Shown: piece after piece, positions 16,627 to 25,446 of the stretch | Position numbering within the stretch: position 1 is the first letter of the stretch | Layout of the letters: every line of letters starts with the position of its first letter | Assembly (NCBI RefSeq): GCF_003443535.1 | Contig: NZ_CP031946.1 | Coordinates: forward strand, 558,001 to 622,000 | Length of the DNA: 64,000 nucleotides | Direction: 5' to 3' | Source of the DNA: Ruegeria sp. AD91A | Lineage (GTDB): Bacteria > Pseudomonadota > Alphaproteobacteria > Rhodobacterales > Rhodobacteraceae | Notes under the pieces: model-generated | Told to the model about the DNA's origin: nothing | The model's input: the letters and a program-made list of their open reading frames with translations, nothing else | The model's database searches: none | Position numbers and translations under genes: made by a program

Positions 16627-17541
16627 TCAGTCGGACCTGGAGATCTCAAGAGCTGCCTGCACCAGATTTTTCCAAATTGCCTCTACAGACGACCTCTCAT
16701 TGTTCATTTTGCGAGCGATGCATATGTTCCAACTTGGAGCTCCTTTGACGTTCACCTGGACTAGCTTGCCAGCCTTGATGGCGTCGGAGAACAAGTCTTT
16801 TGTGCCGCCACTCAAGTATCCACCTGACCGAACCAAGTTCTCAATGAGCGAAAAGTCATCTGTCTCTATGGCAGGTATCTCTCTCCATCTTGGATCAATT
16901 CCGGCTTTGACCAAGATTGCTTCAAATTCAGATTTCCAGTGTTTGTGTAGGAATGGCGATGCAATGGGATAGTTGAATGCCTCTGCAAATAATACCGGCC
17001 CCTTTTTTGTGATGGGGTGTCCAGGGGGCGCCACAACGACCAATTCCTTTGATGATACTTTTACGATTTCTAACCCATCTGTGGACGCTGTATGAGTCAG
17101 ATCTCCGACAAATATGTCGACACTGCCGCCTGACGACAGTTCCTCAGAGTCCGTATCTGCTGAAACTTTGACAGACACCTGAACTTTTTGGATATCCTCT
17201 TCAGCCATCTTTAGCGCCGGTGCAACAAGTGACAGGGTCGTTAAAGGCCCGCATACAATCTCTACGCGATCTACACCGCTTGCCGCCCGCGCGATATTCT
17301 TGCGAAACTGATCGTTCGAAATTTTCTGTTGCCTACAAAGTTCGACAACCTTCTGTCCGGCGTTAGTCAGCTCAATCCTTGCACCAGAACGCTTAAATAT
17401 GACCAGGTCTGCATCCCGTTCGGCCTTCTGTATGAGCCTCGTCAACGTAGGTTGTGACAGGTCAAGTTCTCTTGCGGTGGATTTGAAGTTCAGTGTTCTG
17501 GAGAGGCTCAACAGTGCACTTATTGTTCGGTCGTCATACAT
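16627..17541 (-). CDS. LysR-family transcriptional regulator
   Basis: A 304-residue LysR-type regulator: N-terminal winged helix (ALLSLSRTLNFKSTARELDLSQPTLTRLIQ, residues about 9-38) and a two-lobed effector-binding domain from about residue 90 (DRVEIVCGPLTTLSLVAPAL). It is divergent from the sulfatase gene, separated by 165 bases, the classic arrangement for a LysR protein controlling its neighbour. The gap holds ACAATTGT inside TTGACAATTGTTGCAA near 17559-17574, a candidate binding site. Codon use is AT-richer than in the pha genes, as for the whole stretch to 22.6 kb. The inducer is unknown; a sulfate ester or its product would fit. Confidence 0.88.
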   Translation of the reverse strand: MYDDRTISALLSLSRTLNFKSTARELDLSQPTLTRLIQKAERDADLVIFKRSGARIELTNAGQKVVELCRQQKISNDQFRKNIARAASGVDRVEIVCGPLTTLSLVAPALKMAEEDIQKVQVSVKVSADTDSEELSSGGSVDIFVGDLTHTASTDGLEIVKVSSKELVVVAPPGHPITKKGPVLFAEAFNYPIASPFLHKHWKSEFEAILVKAGIDPRWREIPAIETDDFSLIENLVRSGGYLSGGTKDLFSDAIKAGKLVQVNVKGAPSWNICIARKMNNERSSVEAIWKNLVQAALEISRSD

Positions 17542-17706
17542 CTTGCGTCCATTTCACAATTTGCAACAATTGTCAAAAAACTTGAAACGCGCGCAGTTGC
17601 CAATGATTTTTTTGCTCAGAAAGCTAAGGTTGAAAGGAACGATGGCCAATCAACATCGATTTTATGGGTCGCTGACCACTTTTGCCAACGAAGGGAACAT
17701 CAGATC

Positions 17707-19464
17707 ATGACACGCTGTATGGCAAAGCTGATGCCACTTATTTTCACTGTGTTTTCAACGCAAATCGTAATGGCGGATGAGCGCCCCAATATTCTATTGA
17801 TCTTAGGCGATGACATGGGTTTCGCAGATATTGGGCCCTTCGGCTCCGAGATTGAGACACCGACGCTGGATGAACTTGCTTCGGAAGGACTCAAGTTTAC
17901 TAACTTTCGCGCGACTCCTGTTTGCTCCGTCTCGCGCTCTGAGATCCTGACAGGTGCAAACAACATTCAGGTTGGCTTGGCGGCCTTTGACTATGCCGTT
18001 TACCCGGATGCTGAAGGAAAGCCAGGCTATGAAGGCTATTTGACCGACAATGCTGTCACTATCGCTCAATTATTGCAGGACGCAGGATATAACACCTACA
18101 CCACAGGTAAGTGGCACCTTGGGCATCCCACCCGAAACACCGGCAAAGGTCCGCAATCCTGGGGTTTTGATCGTAGCTACGGGATTTACGTCGGCGGCTC
18201 CAATCATTGGAACCAAGAGGTCATGCTTCCTGATGAAAAAGACCCTGCAACAGCAGAAGCAGTAGAGAAGGGGCAAATTCCCAAAATATCTCAAGAGGAA
18301 TTCCATGAAGACGACCGTTTGGTAACTCGCCCTGACGGGGTGTACTCAAACGACCTATACACTTCAAAAATGATCGAATACTTGGAGGGTGGTCGCGGAT
18401 CTGGCAAACCTTTCTTTGCCTATATGGCTTTCACAACGGCCCACTTCCCAATCCAAGCACCAGCAGAGCTTATCGATAAATACTACGAAATGTATCTGGA
18501 GCTGGGGTACGAAGGATTGAGGGAAAAACGTTATGACACGCTTATAAAGCATGGCGTGATCTCTCCGTCCTCAAAGTACCATGATGGTAAAGAAGACAAT
18601 TCTGATAATCTTGTTGTACCTTGGTCATCACTGTCGGATGAGCAGCAAAAATACCAAGCAAAGATCATGGCGACCTACGCCGCAATGATTGACTCGCAGG
18701 ATCAGCACATCAAGAAACTATTCGATTACCTCGATTCCATCGGCGAGCTCGATAACACCCTGATCATTTACCTTACCGACAATGGACCGGAAGGGACGGA
18801 CTTCCGCGGCAAGTTAAGCAATCCACTATTGAGCAAGTGGGTAGAAGCAAACTTTGACCAAAGTCTTAAGGCCATAGGATCGGCCGACGCACTTTGGCAA
18901 ATCGGAACAACGTGGGCGAACTCTACGACGGGTGTTTTGACTTTCTGGAAAGCCTATGTTTCCGAAGGCGGAGTGCGAGTTCCTTTCATGATCAAACCAC
19001 CTTTGGGCTATGAATTTGCCCACTTAGGTCAGAGCACAAATGCTGTTACGAGCATCAAGGACGTTCCTATGACAATCTTGGATTACGCCGGTGTTCAGGC
19101 TGATGGCCCAAGGTACGACGCCCCCAATATGGTGAAACCCTCTGGTGTCTCAATGAGGGACTTCGTTGAAGGCAAACAAAACTATGTTCGAAATGAAGAT
19201 CAGTGGGTCGCCTTTGAGCTTTTTGGAAACACATATGTAATCAAAGGAAATCATAAAGCAGTTCGCATTCGCACTGGTATGTTTGGATCTGGCGAATGGC
19301 ATCTTTACGACATCGTCGCTGATCCGGGTGAGACTACACCAATTGAGGAACAGTTTCCAGGAAAGCTCGAACAGTTGAAAAAAATCTATCAAGGCTATGC
19401 TGACGAGATGGGTATTGTTCCGGTGGCGGAGGATTGGAACCCGTGGACCGTCGTGGGTAAATAA
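17707..19464 (+). CDS. Sulfatase-family hydrolase with variant CSVSR motif
   Basis: A 585-residue secreted arylsulfatase-like enzyme with a signal peptide (LMPLIFTVFSTQIVMA, cut near residue 23). Metal and active-site features follow in family order: NILLILGDDMG (Asp35, Asp36), the formylglycine region TPVCSVSRSEILTG with Cys73 and Arg77, TGKWHLGH (Lys135, His137), and LTDNGPEGTD late. The canonical C-x-P-x-R reads C-S-V-S-R here: Val75 replaces the proline that helps recognition by the formylglycine-generating enzyme. The enzyme may still be matured, be matured poorly, or act as a phosphonate-type hydrolase. It is divergent from the LysR gene and has a terminator after it. Substrate unknown. 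Confidence 0.85.
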   Translation: MTRCMAKLMPLIFTVFSTQIVMADERPNILLILGDDMGFADIGPFGSEIETPTLDELASEGLKFTNFRATPVCSVSRSEILTGANNIQVGLAAFDYAVYPDAEGKPGYEGYLTDNAVTIAQLLQDAGYNTYTTGKWHLGHPTRNTGKGPQSWGFDRSYGIYVGGSNHWNQEVMLPDEKDPATAEAVEKGQIPKISQEEFHEDDRLVTRPDGVYSNDLYTSKMIEYLEGGRGSGKPFFAYMAFTTAHFPIQAPAELIDKYYEMYLELGYEGLREKRYDTLIKHGVISPSSKYHDGKEDNSDNLVVPWSSLSDEQQKYQAKIMATYAAMIDSQDQHIKKLFDYLDSIGELDNTLIIYLTDNGPEGTDFRGKLSNPLLSKWVEANFDQSLKAIGSADALWQIGTTWANSTTGVLTFWKAYVSEGGVRVPFMIKPPLGYEFAHLGQSTNAVTSIKDVPMTILDYAGVQADGPRYDAPNMVKPSGVSMRDFVEGKQNYVRNEDQWVAFELFGNTYVIKGNHKAVRIRTGMFGSGEWHLYDIVADPGETTPIEEQFPGKLEQLKKIYQGYADEMGIVPVAEDWNPWTVVGK

Positions 19465-19478
19465 ACTGATTTGTTAGC

Positions 19479-19517
19479 GACCGCTGTCCTTGACATTGCT
19501 TTGGACGGCGGCTTTTT
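19479..19517 (+). terminator. Terminator after sulfatase gene
   Basis: GACCGCTGTCC pairs with GGACGGCGGC (G-U pair allowed) around a 13-base loop and is followed by TTTTT. It lies 15 bases after the sulfatase stop, so the next gene probably has a separate or read-through transcript. Confidence 0.75.
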
Positions 19518-19538
19518 CCACAATGTCTGAGGTGTGCC

Positions 19539-19907
19539 TTGTCTCTCGCTCAATTACTGCTTCTCATATCGTCCGTCGGTCTAGTCCCTATAGCTCTAAG
19601 CTATGGCGCAAAACCCAAACTCACGATGAAGCTCCTGTATGGTGCCGACATTAACGACAATATTGCGCATATACTGCGTGCCGTAATGGGTCTTTATTTT
19701 GCGGTTATTGCCTCTTGGATAATAGGTATTGCTAATCCGGCATTCACCGATACGTCCCTGATCATTCTCGTGGTTTTTATGTTCGGTTTGGCCGGCGGGC
19801 GGGTGCTAAGCCTATTTGCGGAAGGCCGCGTGCACTTTCTTTTGCATGTCTATATGGCGCTTGAAATATTGATTGGCACCGCGGGCTATTACCTACTTTC
19901 AAAGTGA
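19539..19907 (+). CDS. DUF4345-like four-helix membrane protein
   Basis: A 122-residue membrane protein with four hydrophobic segments (LLLLISSVGLVPIALSYG, GLYFAVIASWIIGIANP, TSLIILVVFMFGLAGGRVLSLF, LLHVYMALEILIGTAGYYLL). The internal GLYFAVIASWIIG and AGGRVLSLFAEG parts match DUF4345 proteins, of unknown function. The start is a TTG at 19539 after a GAGGTG site; no ATG is available nearby. It lies between the sulfatase terminator and the outer-membrane-like gene, on the same strand, within the AT-richer stretch. Confidence 0.65.
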   Translation: MSLAQLLLLISSVGLVPIALSYGAKPKLTMKLLYGADINDNIAHILRAVMGLYFAVIASWIIGIANPAFTDTSLIILVVFMFGLAGGRVLSLFAEGRVHFLLHVYMALEILIGTAGYYLLSK

Positions 19908-19990
19908 GTTCGGCAAGCGAAATCGGGCTCCCACAATGATGCGGAAATTTGGATTGGAGCTCGTCAATATTGCGGATCAAGGAGCGAAAA

Positions 19991-20836
19991 TTGACAACCG
20001 TTGCTAACTTTTTTCATTCAGGATCGGATCCGAGTTGGGTACGCGCTGCTCGAAACTTTGCCAACTTGATCCTGACGCTTGTTGTTTTCGCGACCCTGGG
20101 CAATCCGGCTACTGCTCAAGATCAAGATGCCGCATCGTCCGCAGCGCAGGCGAATAATCCGCTTGCCAATTTCAAAGCAGTCAATGTCCAGAATTACTAT
20201 ATCGGCGAAATTACGGGAACACGCGAAACGGGCAATCAATTTTGGTTACGGTATGCGCAGCCGGTTAGTTTAGGTGACACGAACTGGATCTTGCGGGCTT
20301 CGTTACCGATAAACTCTTTCCCGAGGCCAGGCGGGAAAACTACGGGCGTTGGAGATCTCAATGTATTTGCGGCATATCTAATTGACATTGGAAATCCGGC
20401 GGTGAGCTTCGGTATTGGGCCTCAGTTAACCGCGCCAACTGGCTCTACTGACGGTTCGGGGTCTGAAAAATGGTCGGCAGGTATCGCAAATGTATTGTTC
20501 AATGCGTCTTCTCCCAAATTCCAATACGGTTACCTTTTGACTTGGCAAGCCAGTTTTGCCGGTGACAGTAATGCGAGCGACGTAAATACCGGAGCATTCC
20601 AACCGTTCCTGTTCTACCAGCTAGGAGGAGGTACTTACCTGAGATCAGCCCCGATCATGACCTACGATTTTGAAGCGGACAGCTTCAATGTGCCAATTGG
20701 CTTAGGCATCGGGCAGGTATTCAAGAAGAATGACATAACCTACAACGTCTTTGTCGAACCCCAATACTCAGTTGCGAGCAAGGGACCAGGACAAGCGAAG
20801 TGGCAAGTTTTTCTAGGCTTCAATACACAGTTTTGA
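19991..20836 (+). CDS. Neuromedin-U-like / outer-membrane barrel protein
   Basis: A 281-residue exported protein. The TTG at 19991 has an AAGGAG site six bases ahead, which decides the start over the in-frame TTG at 19949. A signal peptide ([20 protein letters not shown]) is followed by an alanine-rich linker and alternating strands typical of a beta barrel: [60 protein letters not shown], ending in FLGFNTQF with a terminal aromatic residue. These resemble bacterial proteins annotated as neuromedin U or MetA-pathway outer-membrane proteins. It may carry substrates or products of the sulfatase, an inference from position alone. Confidence 0.6.
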   Translation: MTTVANFFHSGSDPSWVRAARNFANLILTLVVFATLGNPATAQDQDAASSAAQANNPLANFKAVNVQNYYIGEITGTRETGNQFWLRYAQPVSLGDTNWILRASLPINSFPRPGGKTTGVGDLNVFAAYLIDIGNPAVSFGIGPQLTAPTGSTDGSGSEKWSAGIANVLFNASSPKFQYGYLLTWQASFAGDSNASDVNTGAFQPFLFYQLGGGTYLRSAPIMTYDFEADSFNVPIGLGIGQVFKKNDITYNVFVEPQYSVASKGPGQAKWQVFLGFNTQF

Positions 20837-20871
20837 GGGTGATTGTAGAGAAGTCATTTTGGACAGATTTT

Positions 20872-22604
20872 CTAAAAGCTAAATAAATCCCGATCATACA
20901 CAAAGCCCTTTGCAATACCGAGCTTCATAGCTGGGCTCTTGTGTTCTTTTACCATGAGGTCGGTGTAGTTATGGGCAAACCTCAGGATATCCACCAGCTT
21001 CATGACCATAACCGGATTGTAGTACTGCTTGTAGTACCACAGGCTTTTGCGGCCCGAGGTTGACAAGCCACGCTCAAATCCCATGACCTTGGTCCGTGCC
21101 CGAGCGTGATACATGTCTACCGGATGCGTTCCCGCCCGAACTGCGAACTGGGCCATCTGGGCATAGTCTAATCGTGTCGGGTCAGTGCGGAAAATCACCC
21201 GCTTATGCGGCTCATTAATGAAGTGGAACGGATAGTGAATGCCGGCCGTTTCAGACTGACCGGTATGATCCATTAGGAGCTCCCTGATATCGGAGAGTGC
21301 CATATTGCCAAAGGAGGCTTCCAAAAGGTACTCCATGGCGCCGTCCTGTGGCCTGGAGACAGCCTGATCACCACCTCCAGGCAAGAACCCTGCCTGACGC
21401 ATCAAATGCTCCGCGCGCTCAAACTCCCTGTTACCATCAGTCACAAACCCCAGGCGCCGCGGATGGCTTTCATTCTTTGCTATGGTGACGTCTGCAATCC
21501 GCACCAAGCTCTTCTGCACTTCATTTTAAACACAGCCAAAAAGGCTGAAGAGACACCCGTATCGCGGTCAACTGAAAAGTTCAGCAGTCGATACTTCTTA
21601 CCGATCTTCTTCTTGAGCAGCATGATATGCGCAAACTCGGCCGCGTCTTGTCGAACCCTCGCGGCCTTCTCAAGGAGCCTGATATCGTCATCAAGCTCTC
21701 TAGGCTTTTTGTTACGGTGCCACCTACTTGATTTTGGGTTGGTCGCCTCGTGTCGTTTGCAAATGAACTCGATGTACTCACTGGCAAACCAAATCCGAGC
21801 TTTCTCTCGCATAGAACGAGGCTTGTCTTTGTCACCGACAATGTCCATCGCCTTTTCGACGGCAAGCGGGTGAATGTCGGGATCAACATCTGTTGTAGAC
21901 GCGATGACATACTTGCTATCATTGTGGACGGTGCACATTTGGCGCACTTCTACAAGTTTACGAATACCTTTGTCAGGCCAGTTCACCTGAAGGATATGTG
22001 TGTCCGTGGCGAAGTGAGGACTATTTCCTTCAAATACTTCGGGAAGTCGCTTCTCCCGCTCTGCTGCAAAGGCTTGGCATTGCTCGTGGATGAAGTCGAT
22101 CTTCGAATAGACTTCCGGAAGTGATGTATCGAGGTATCGTGAGATAGCTGAAAGCGTCACGCCATTAACCAGCGATCTAAAGACTTTTCCATTTAGATCT
22201 CTACGTTTTTGTCGCCTCGTCGAGCGACCAATCGAAAAGGTCTTCTTGCACGCTCTGCACTGATATCTTGGATCTCCTTTGGCCGTTTTGCCGAACTTTC
22301 GATACCGGCTGGGCATCAGCTCAACGGTCGCTCCGTGATTGACACATGCAACACTCGGACAACTTTAATGCTTTGTTCTTCTATTCAGGCGGGAGAGCCT
22401 TGCGTATTCTTCCGCCAATGCTTTGTTGGATTTGAGGATGCTAGACCGTCCGCAACTTGGGCAAACATAGGTGCGCTCATCTCCAGACCCGCAGACCTTG
22501 CCCCGCGCCAAGTTTGAACCCGGAGTAGCTGGTCGGTCGCGCCCCTCTCTTGGGTCAGGAAATACGCCGTAAAGGTCACAAAGTGGGTTGCGGCAAAAAT
22601 TGAC
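20872..22604 (-). pseudogene. Broken zinc-ribbon DDE transposase-like gene
   Basis: One coding sequence appears split into three open parts. Part 1 (22604 to an in-frame TAA at 22365-22367) encodes zinc-ribbon segments FCRNPLCDLYG and YVCPSCGRSS and has no start codon after an in-frame TGA at 22605. Part 2 continues in the same frame (SCPSVACVNHG, then MPSRYRKFGKTAKGDPRYQCRACKKTF, a helix-turn-helix region, and an Asp-containing core HFATDTHILQVNW) to 21480. Part 3 is shifted by -1 (21519-20872). The Cys-rich N-terminus, YRKFG and RYQCRACKKTF resemble zinc-ribbon transposases of the IS1/IS1595 kind; the exact family is not settled. No clear terminal inverted repeats were found. A programmed frameshift is possible for part 3 but not for the TAA. 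Confidence 0.65.
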
Positions 22605-22704
22605 TCAGAAACCTCCAGGCAGGCGAGGAAGCCGAGTTCTTATTTTGTTCGCAGATTTTGCGAAGCCTTCTTGGGTTCCGGCACGTCACAAGCTCATATT
22701 TCTA

Positions 22705-22738
22705 ACGAAAACGACCAGCGGCCTAGCTGCTGGTCGAA
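22705..22738 (-). terminator. Terminator of the DegT-family gene
   Basis: CGACCAGC/GCTGGTCG stem (22712-22719 with 22729-22736) with a 9-base loop; on the minus strand it is followed by TTTTCG. It lies about 70 bases beyond the stop of the aminotransferase gene and closes the polyamine-type cluster. Confidence 0.8.
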
Positions 22739-22806
22739 AGCTCGTCAACATTTACCTATAGTGGCTTGGCGCTATGCGGGCCTTTCTTGTTTGAAGTGCT
22801 GTCGTT

Positions 22807-24021
22807 TTACGTTCCATAAACCGGCATCGGGCCGGTCACTTCGCCAACCGATGCCAGCAGGATGTCTGCAATCACGTCCAGCTCATCGCGCGTCAGGCGC
22901 ACGGGCAGACGAACATCGCACGCCTTCATCAGCATTTCGCGTGTCCTGGGCAGATCGAAAGTTTCCGGAAGGAACTTCCAGTTCCAGAAGGCGCGGGCAT
23001 TGTCCTCACTCAGGCCGAACACCTGAACTTTGACGCCGCGCGCCTCGGTTGCTTCGGCAAAGGCGCGGATCTCATGTTCCTGCATCCCGACCAGATTGAA
23101 CTGGATCGAATCCGGCGCACGCTGCTCGGGGGGCAGCGGGGCTGGAACCTCGATATGGGGAGAGGTGTTCAGGCGACCGGCCACATAATCGTGGTTCGCC
23201 AGGCCATCGCGGACGCGGCGCGCCAGTTCCGGAATTTGTGGGCGGATCACGGCGGCGCTGAGGTTGCTCAGGCGAAGGTTGTACAGCGGCAGCTTGTTCT
23301 GCCAGCGGGCAAAGGCCTCTTCCAGTTCGGGTGAGTTGTCGCCCTGCGGGCCTTTGTGTTTCTTCCAATTGTGTTCATAGGCTCCCGACATGATGACGGC
23401 CCGCGCGACAAGATCTGCATCATTCGTGATCAGGATGCCACCTTCGCCGGCATTGATCATCTTGTAGGATTGGAACGAGAAACACCCGACCTTTCCGATC
23501 GTTCCGATATTGCGGCCGTGCCAAGTGGTGCCCAGCGAATGCGCGGCATCCTCGATCACAGGAATGTTGCGAGCGTCGCACAACGCCATGATCGCATCCA
23601 TGTCGGATGTATGCCCACGCATGTGGCTGATGATGACCGCCTGAACGTTGTCCAGTTTGGCTTCGAAATCGGCAATGTCGATGCGGTAGTTTTCGCCCAC
23701 TTCGCACAGAACGGGAACGAAATCGGCGTGGACGATTGACGACGGCACGGCAGCGAAGGTGAAGCCCGGGATCAGAACACGCGCATCGCGGGGTAGATCA
23801 AGCGCCTTGAGCGACAGAAACAGCGCGGCCGAGCATGACGACACCGCAAGGGCGTATTTCGTGCCCAACAATTCCGCGAACTCGGCCTCCAGCAGGGCCA
23901 CCGGGGCATCCTGCGGTGCGGTATAGCGGAACAGATCGCCCGATTGCATCAGGTCGTCAATGGCATCTTTTGCGGCTGTGGGGATGGGTTCGGCGGCATG
24001 AACGTTTGGTGGAAGCGTCAT
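22807..24021 (-). CDS. DegT/DnrJ/EryC1/StrS-family PLP aminotransferase
   Basis: A 404-residue type I-fold PLP enzyme of the sugar/amine aminotransferase (AHBA synthase) family. ALAVSSCSAALFLSLKAL forms the phosphate-binding loop, PVIEDAAHSLGTTW contains the conserved Asp that contacts the PLP nitrogen, and FSFQSYKMINAGEGG carries the Schiff-base lysine. It follows the PuuB-like oxidase on the same strand after 112 bases, so it may be part of the polyamine-type cluster or have its own promoter. Most relatives act on nucleotide sugars, but no other sugar genes are near; an amine or aldehyde substrate from the cluster is a possible alternative. Confidence 0.85.
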   Translation of the reverse strand: MTLPPNVHAAEPIPTAAKDAIDDLMQSGDLFRYTAPQDAPVALLEAEFAELLGTKYALAVSSCSAALFLSLKALDLPRDARVLIPGFTFAAVPSSIVHADFVPVLCEVGENYRIDIADFEAKLDNVQAVIISHMRGHTSDMDAIMALCDARNIPVIEDAAHSLGTTWHGRNIGTIGKVGCFSFQSYKMINAGEGGILITNDADLVARAVIMSGAYEHNWKKHKGPQGDNSPELEEAFARWQNKLPLYNLRLSNLSAAVIRPQIPELARRVRDGLANHDYVAGRLNTSPHIEVPAPLPPEQRAPDSIQFNLVGMQEHEIRAFAEATEARGVKVQVFGLSEDNARAFWNWKFLPETFDLPRTREMLMKACDVRLPVRLTRDELDVIADILLASVGEVTGPMPVYGT

Positions 24022-24133
24022 ATTTGGATTTCCCGAATATTGTATTTGGGAAAGATAAAGCTATTCATGGGGCAATCCAAGCCCTCAATCGCCGGTTGGC
24101 AAAAATTCACCAATCTGTCGCAATTTAGGTGGA

Positions 24134-25438
24134 TCAGATCCCAAGCCGGTCGCGCAGCGCGAACCACGTCATGGCCAGCACAAGCAGCGGATTGCGCAGG
24201 GCAGGGCCGCCGGGGAAAGACAGCGCGGGCACCCGTGCCATCGTGTCAAACCCTTCGGCCTGACCCTGAATGGCCATCGCCATGAGTTGCCCGGCATGGG
24301 TCGCAGTGCCGACACCGTGACCGGAATATCCCGAAGCCGAAAGGATATTGGGTGCGACACGGGCCAAATACGGCATCCGCCGCATGGTGATGGCCAGCGT
24401 TCCACCCCACGCATAGTCGATTTTCGCGTCCTGCAGATGCGGGAAAATCTCGGTCATGGGTTTGCGGACCTTGCCGGCGACATCCGATGGAAAGCGGTAG
24501 CCATAGCTTTCACCGCCTCCGAACAAGAGGCGACCATCAGCACTGAGGCGAAAGTAGTTCACTACGAATTTTGTATCTGCGACTGCCACATCCCGGGTCA
24601 AAACCCTCGCGGCGTCCTTTCCAAGGGGTTCGGTGGCCGCGATGAAATTGTTGATGGGCATGACCCTGGCGGCGACGGAACGATTGAGATCGCCCAGGTA
24701 CCCGTTGCAGGCCAGAACGACGTGCTCGGCCCGAACATTGCCGTGTGCAGTTCGGATCACCGCAGGCTGGGTTTCGTCAATCCCCGTAACCTCGGTGCTT
24801 TCAAAGATACGAACACCCGCTTTGGCCGCGGCTTGCGCCAATCCCAAAGCATAGTTCAAAGGGTGCAGATGTGCCGCACCCATGTCCAGATACCCGCCCT
24901 TGTAAGCGGGTGATGGGCAAAGCGCGTGACCTGCGTTTTCGTCCAACAATTCGATCTGGTCATATCCATACCGCTCAGAAAGATGGCCGGCGTGGTCATG
25001 CAGTTCTTTCTGCTCAGATCTGCTCAGGCCCAGGACGGCGACCCCGGGTTTCAGGTCACACGCAATCTGGTGTCTGGCGATCAGGGATTTGACCAGATCC
25101 TTGGCGTCTTCGGCCAAATCCCACAGCTTGGCGGCGTCAGCATCGCCAACAAGACGTTCGAGGTCTTCCTGATCCATCCGCTGCGCGCTGCCCAATTGGC
25201 CGCCGTTTCGGCCTGACGCGCCAAAGCCGACACGATGGGCTTCAAGCAGCACGACGTCGAACCCGGCTTCGGCCAGATGAAGAGCCGCGGACAGCCCCGT
25301 ATAACCGCCACCGACTACACACACATCCGCTTTGGTGTCTTCTGACAACGCAGGAAAGCGATCCATCGGATTTGCCGTCGCAGCATACCAGCTGTCTGGG
25401 TACTCACCCTTGCGGTCATTGGAATAGAGCAGGTTCAC
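24134..25438 (-). CDS. FAD-dependent amine oxidase, PuuB-like
   Basis: A 434-residue DAO-family flavoprotein. The dinucleotide-binding motif VCVVGGGYTGLSAALHLAEAG is followed by GFGASGRNGGQLGSAQR, the FAD region typical of gamma-glutamylputrescine oxidases; later blocks GGTLAITMRRMPYLARV and SGYSGHGVGTATHAGQLMA fit PuuB/OrdL-type enzymes. The expected reaction is oxidative deamination of a gamma-glutamylated amine to the aldehyde with hydrogen peroxide. Its ATG is eight bases after the stop of the PuuA-like gene, so both come from one transcript. Substrate specificity (putrescine, ethanolamine, isopropylamine or another amine) cannot be read from the sequence. Confidence 0.85.
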   Translation of the reverse strand: MNLLYSNDRKGEYPDSWYAATANPMDRFPALSEDTKADVCVVGGGYTGLSAALHLAEAGFDVVLLEAHRVGFGASGRNGGQLGSAQRMDQEDLERLVGDADAAKLWDLAEDAKDLVKSLIARHQIACDLKPGVAVLGLSRSEQKELHDHAGHLSERYGYDQIELLDENAGHALCPSPAYKGGYLDMGAAHLHPLNYALGLAQAAAKAGVRIFESTEVTGIDETQPAVIRTAHGNVRAEHVVLACNGYLGDLNRSVAARVMPINNFIAATEPLGKDAARVLTRDVAVADTKFVVNYFRLSADGRLLFGGGESYGYRFPSDVAGKVRKPMTEIFPHLQDAKIDYAWGGTLAITMRRMPYLARVAPNILSASGYSGHGVGTATHAGQLMAMAIQGQAEGFDTMARVPALSFPGGPALRNPLLVLAMTWFALRDRLGI

Positions 25439-25446
25439 GGAAGGTC

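Noticed and set aside
21480..21519. Programmed -1 frameshift in the transposase-like gene
   Set aside because: A TTTAAAA run is near, but it is not in the reading frame required for a -1 slip, and an in-frame TAA elsewhere already breaks the gene; decay is simpler.
16627..22604. Prophage or integrative element
   Set aside because: No integrase, phage structural genes, attachment repeats or tRNA end are visible; only a decayed transposase-like gene and a shift in composition.
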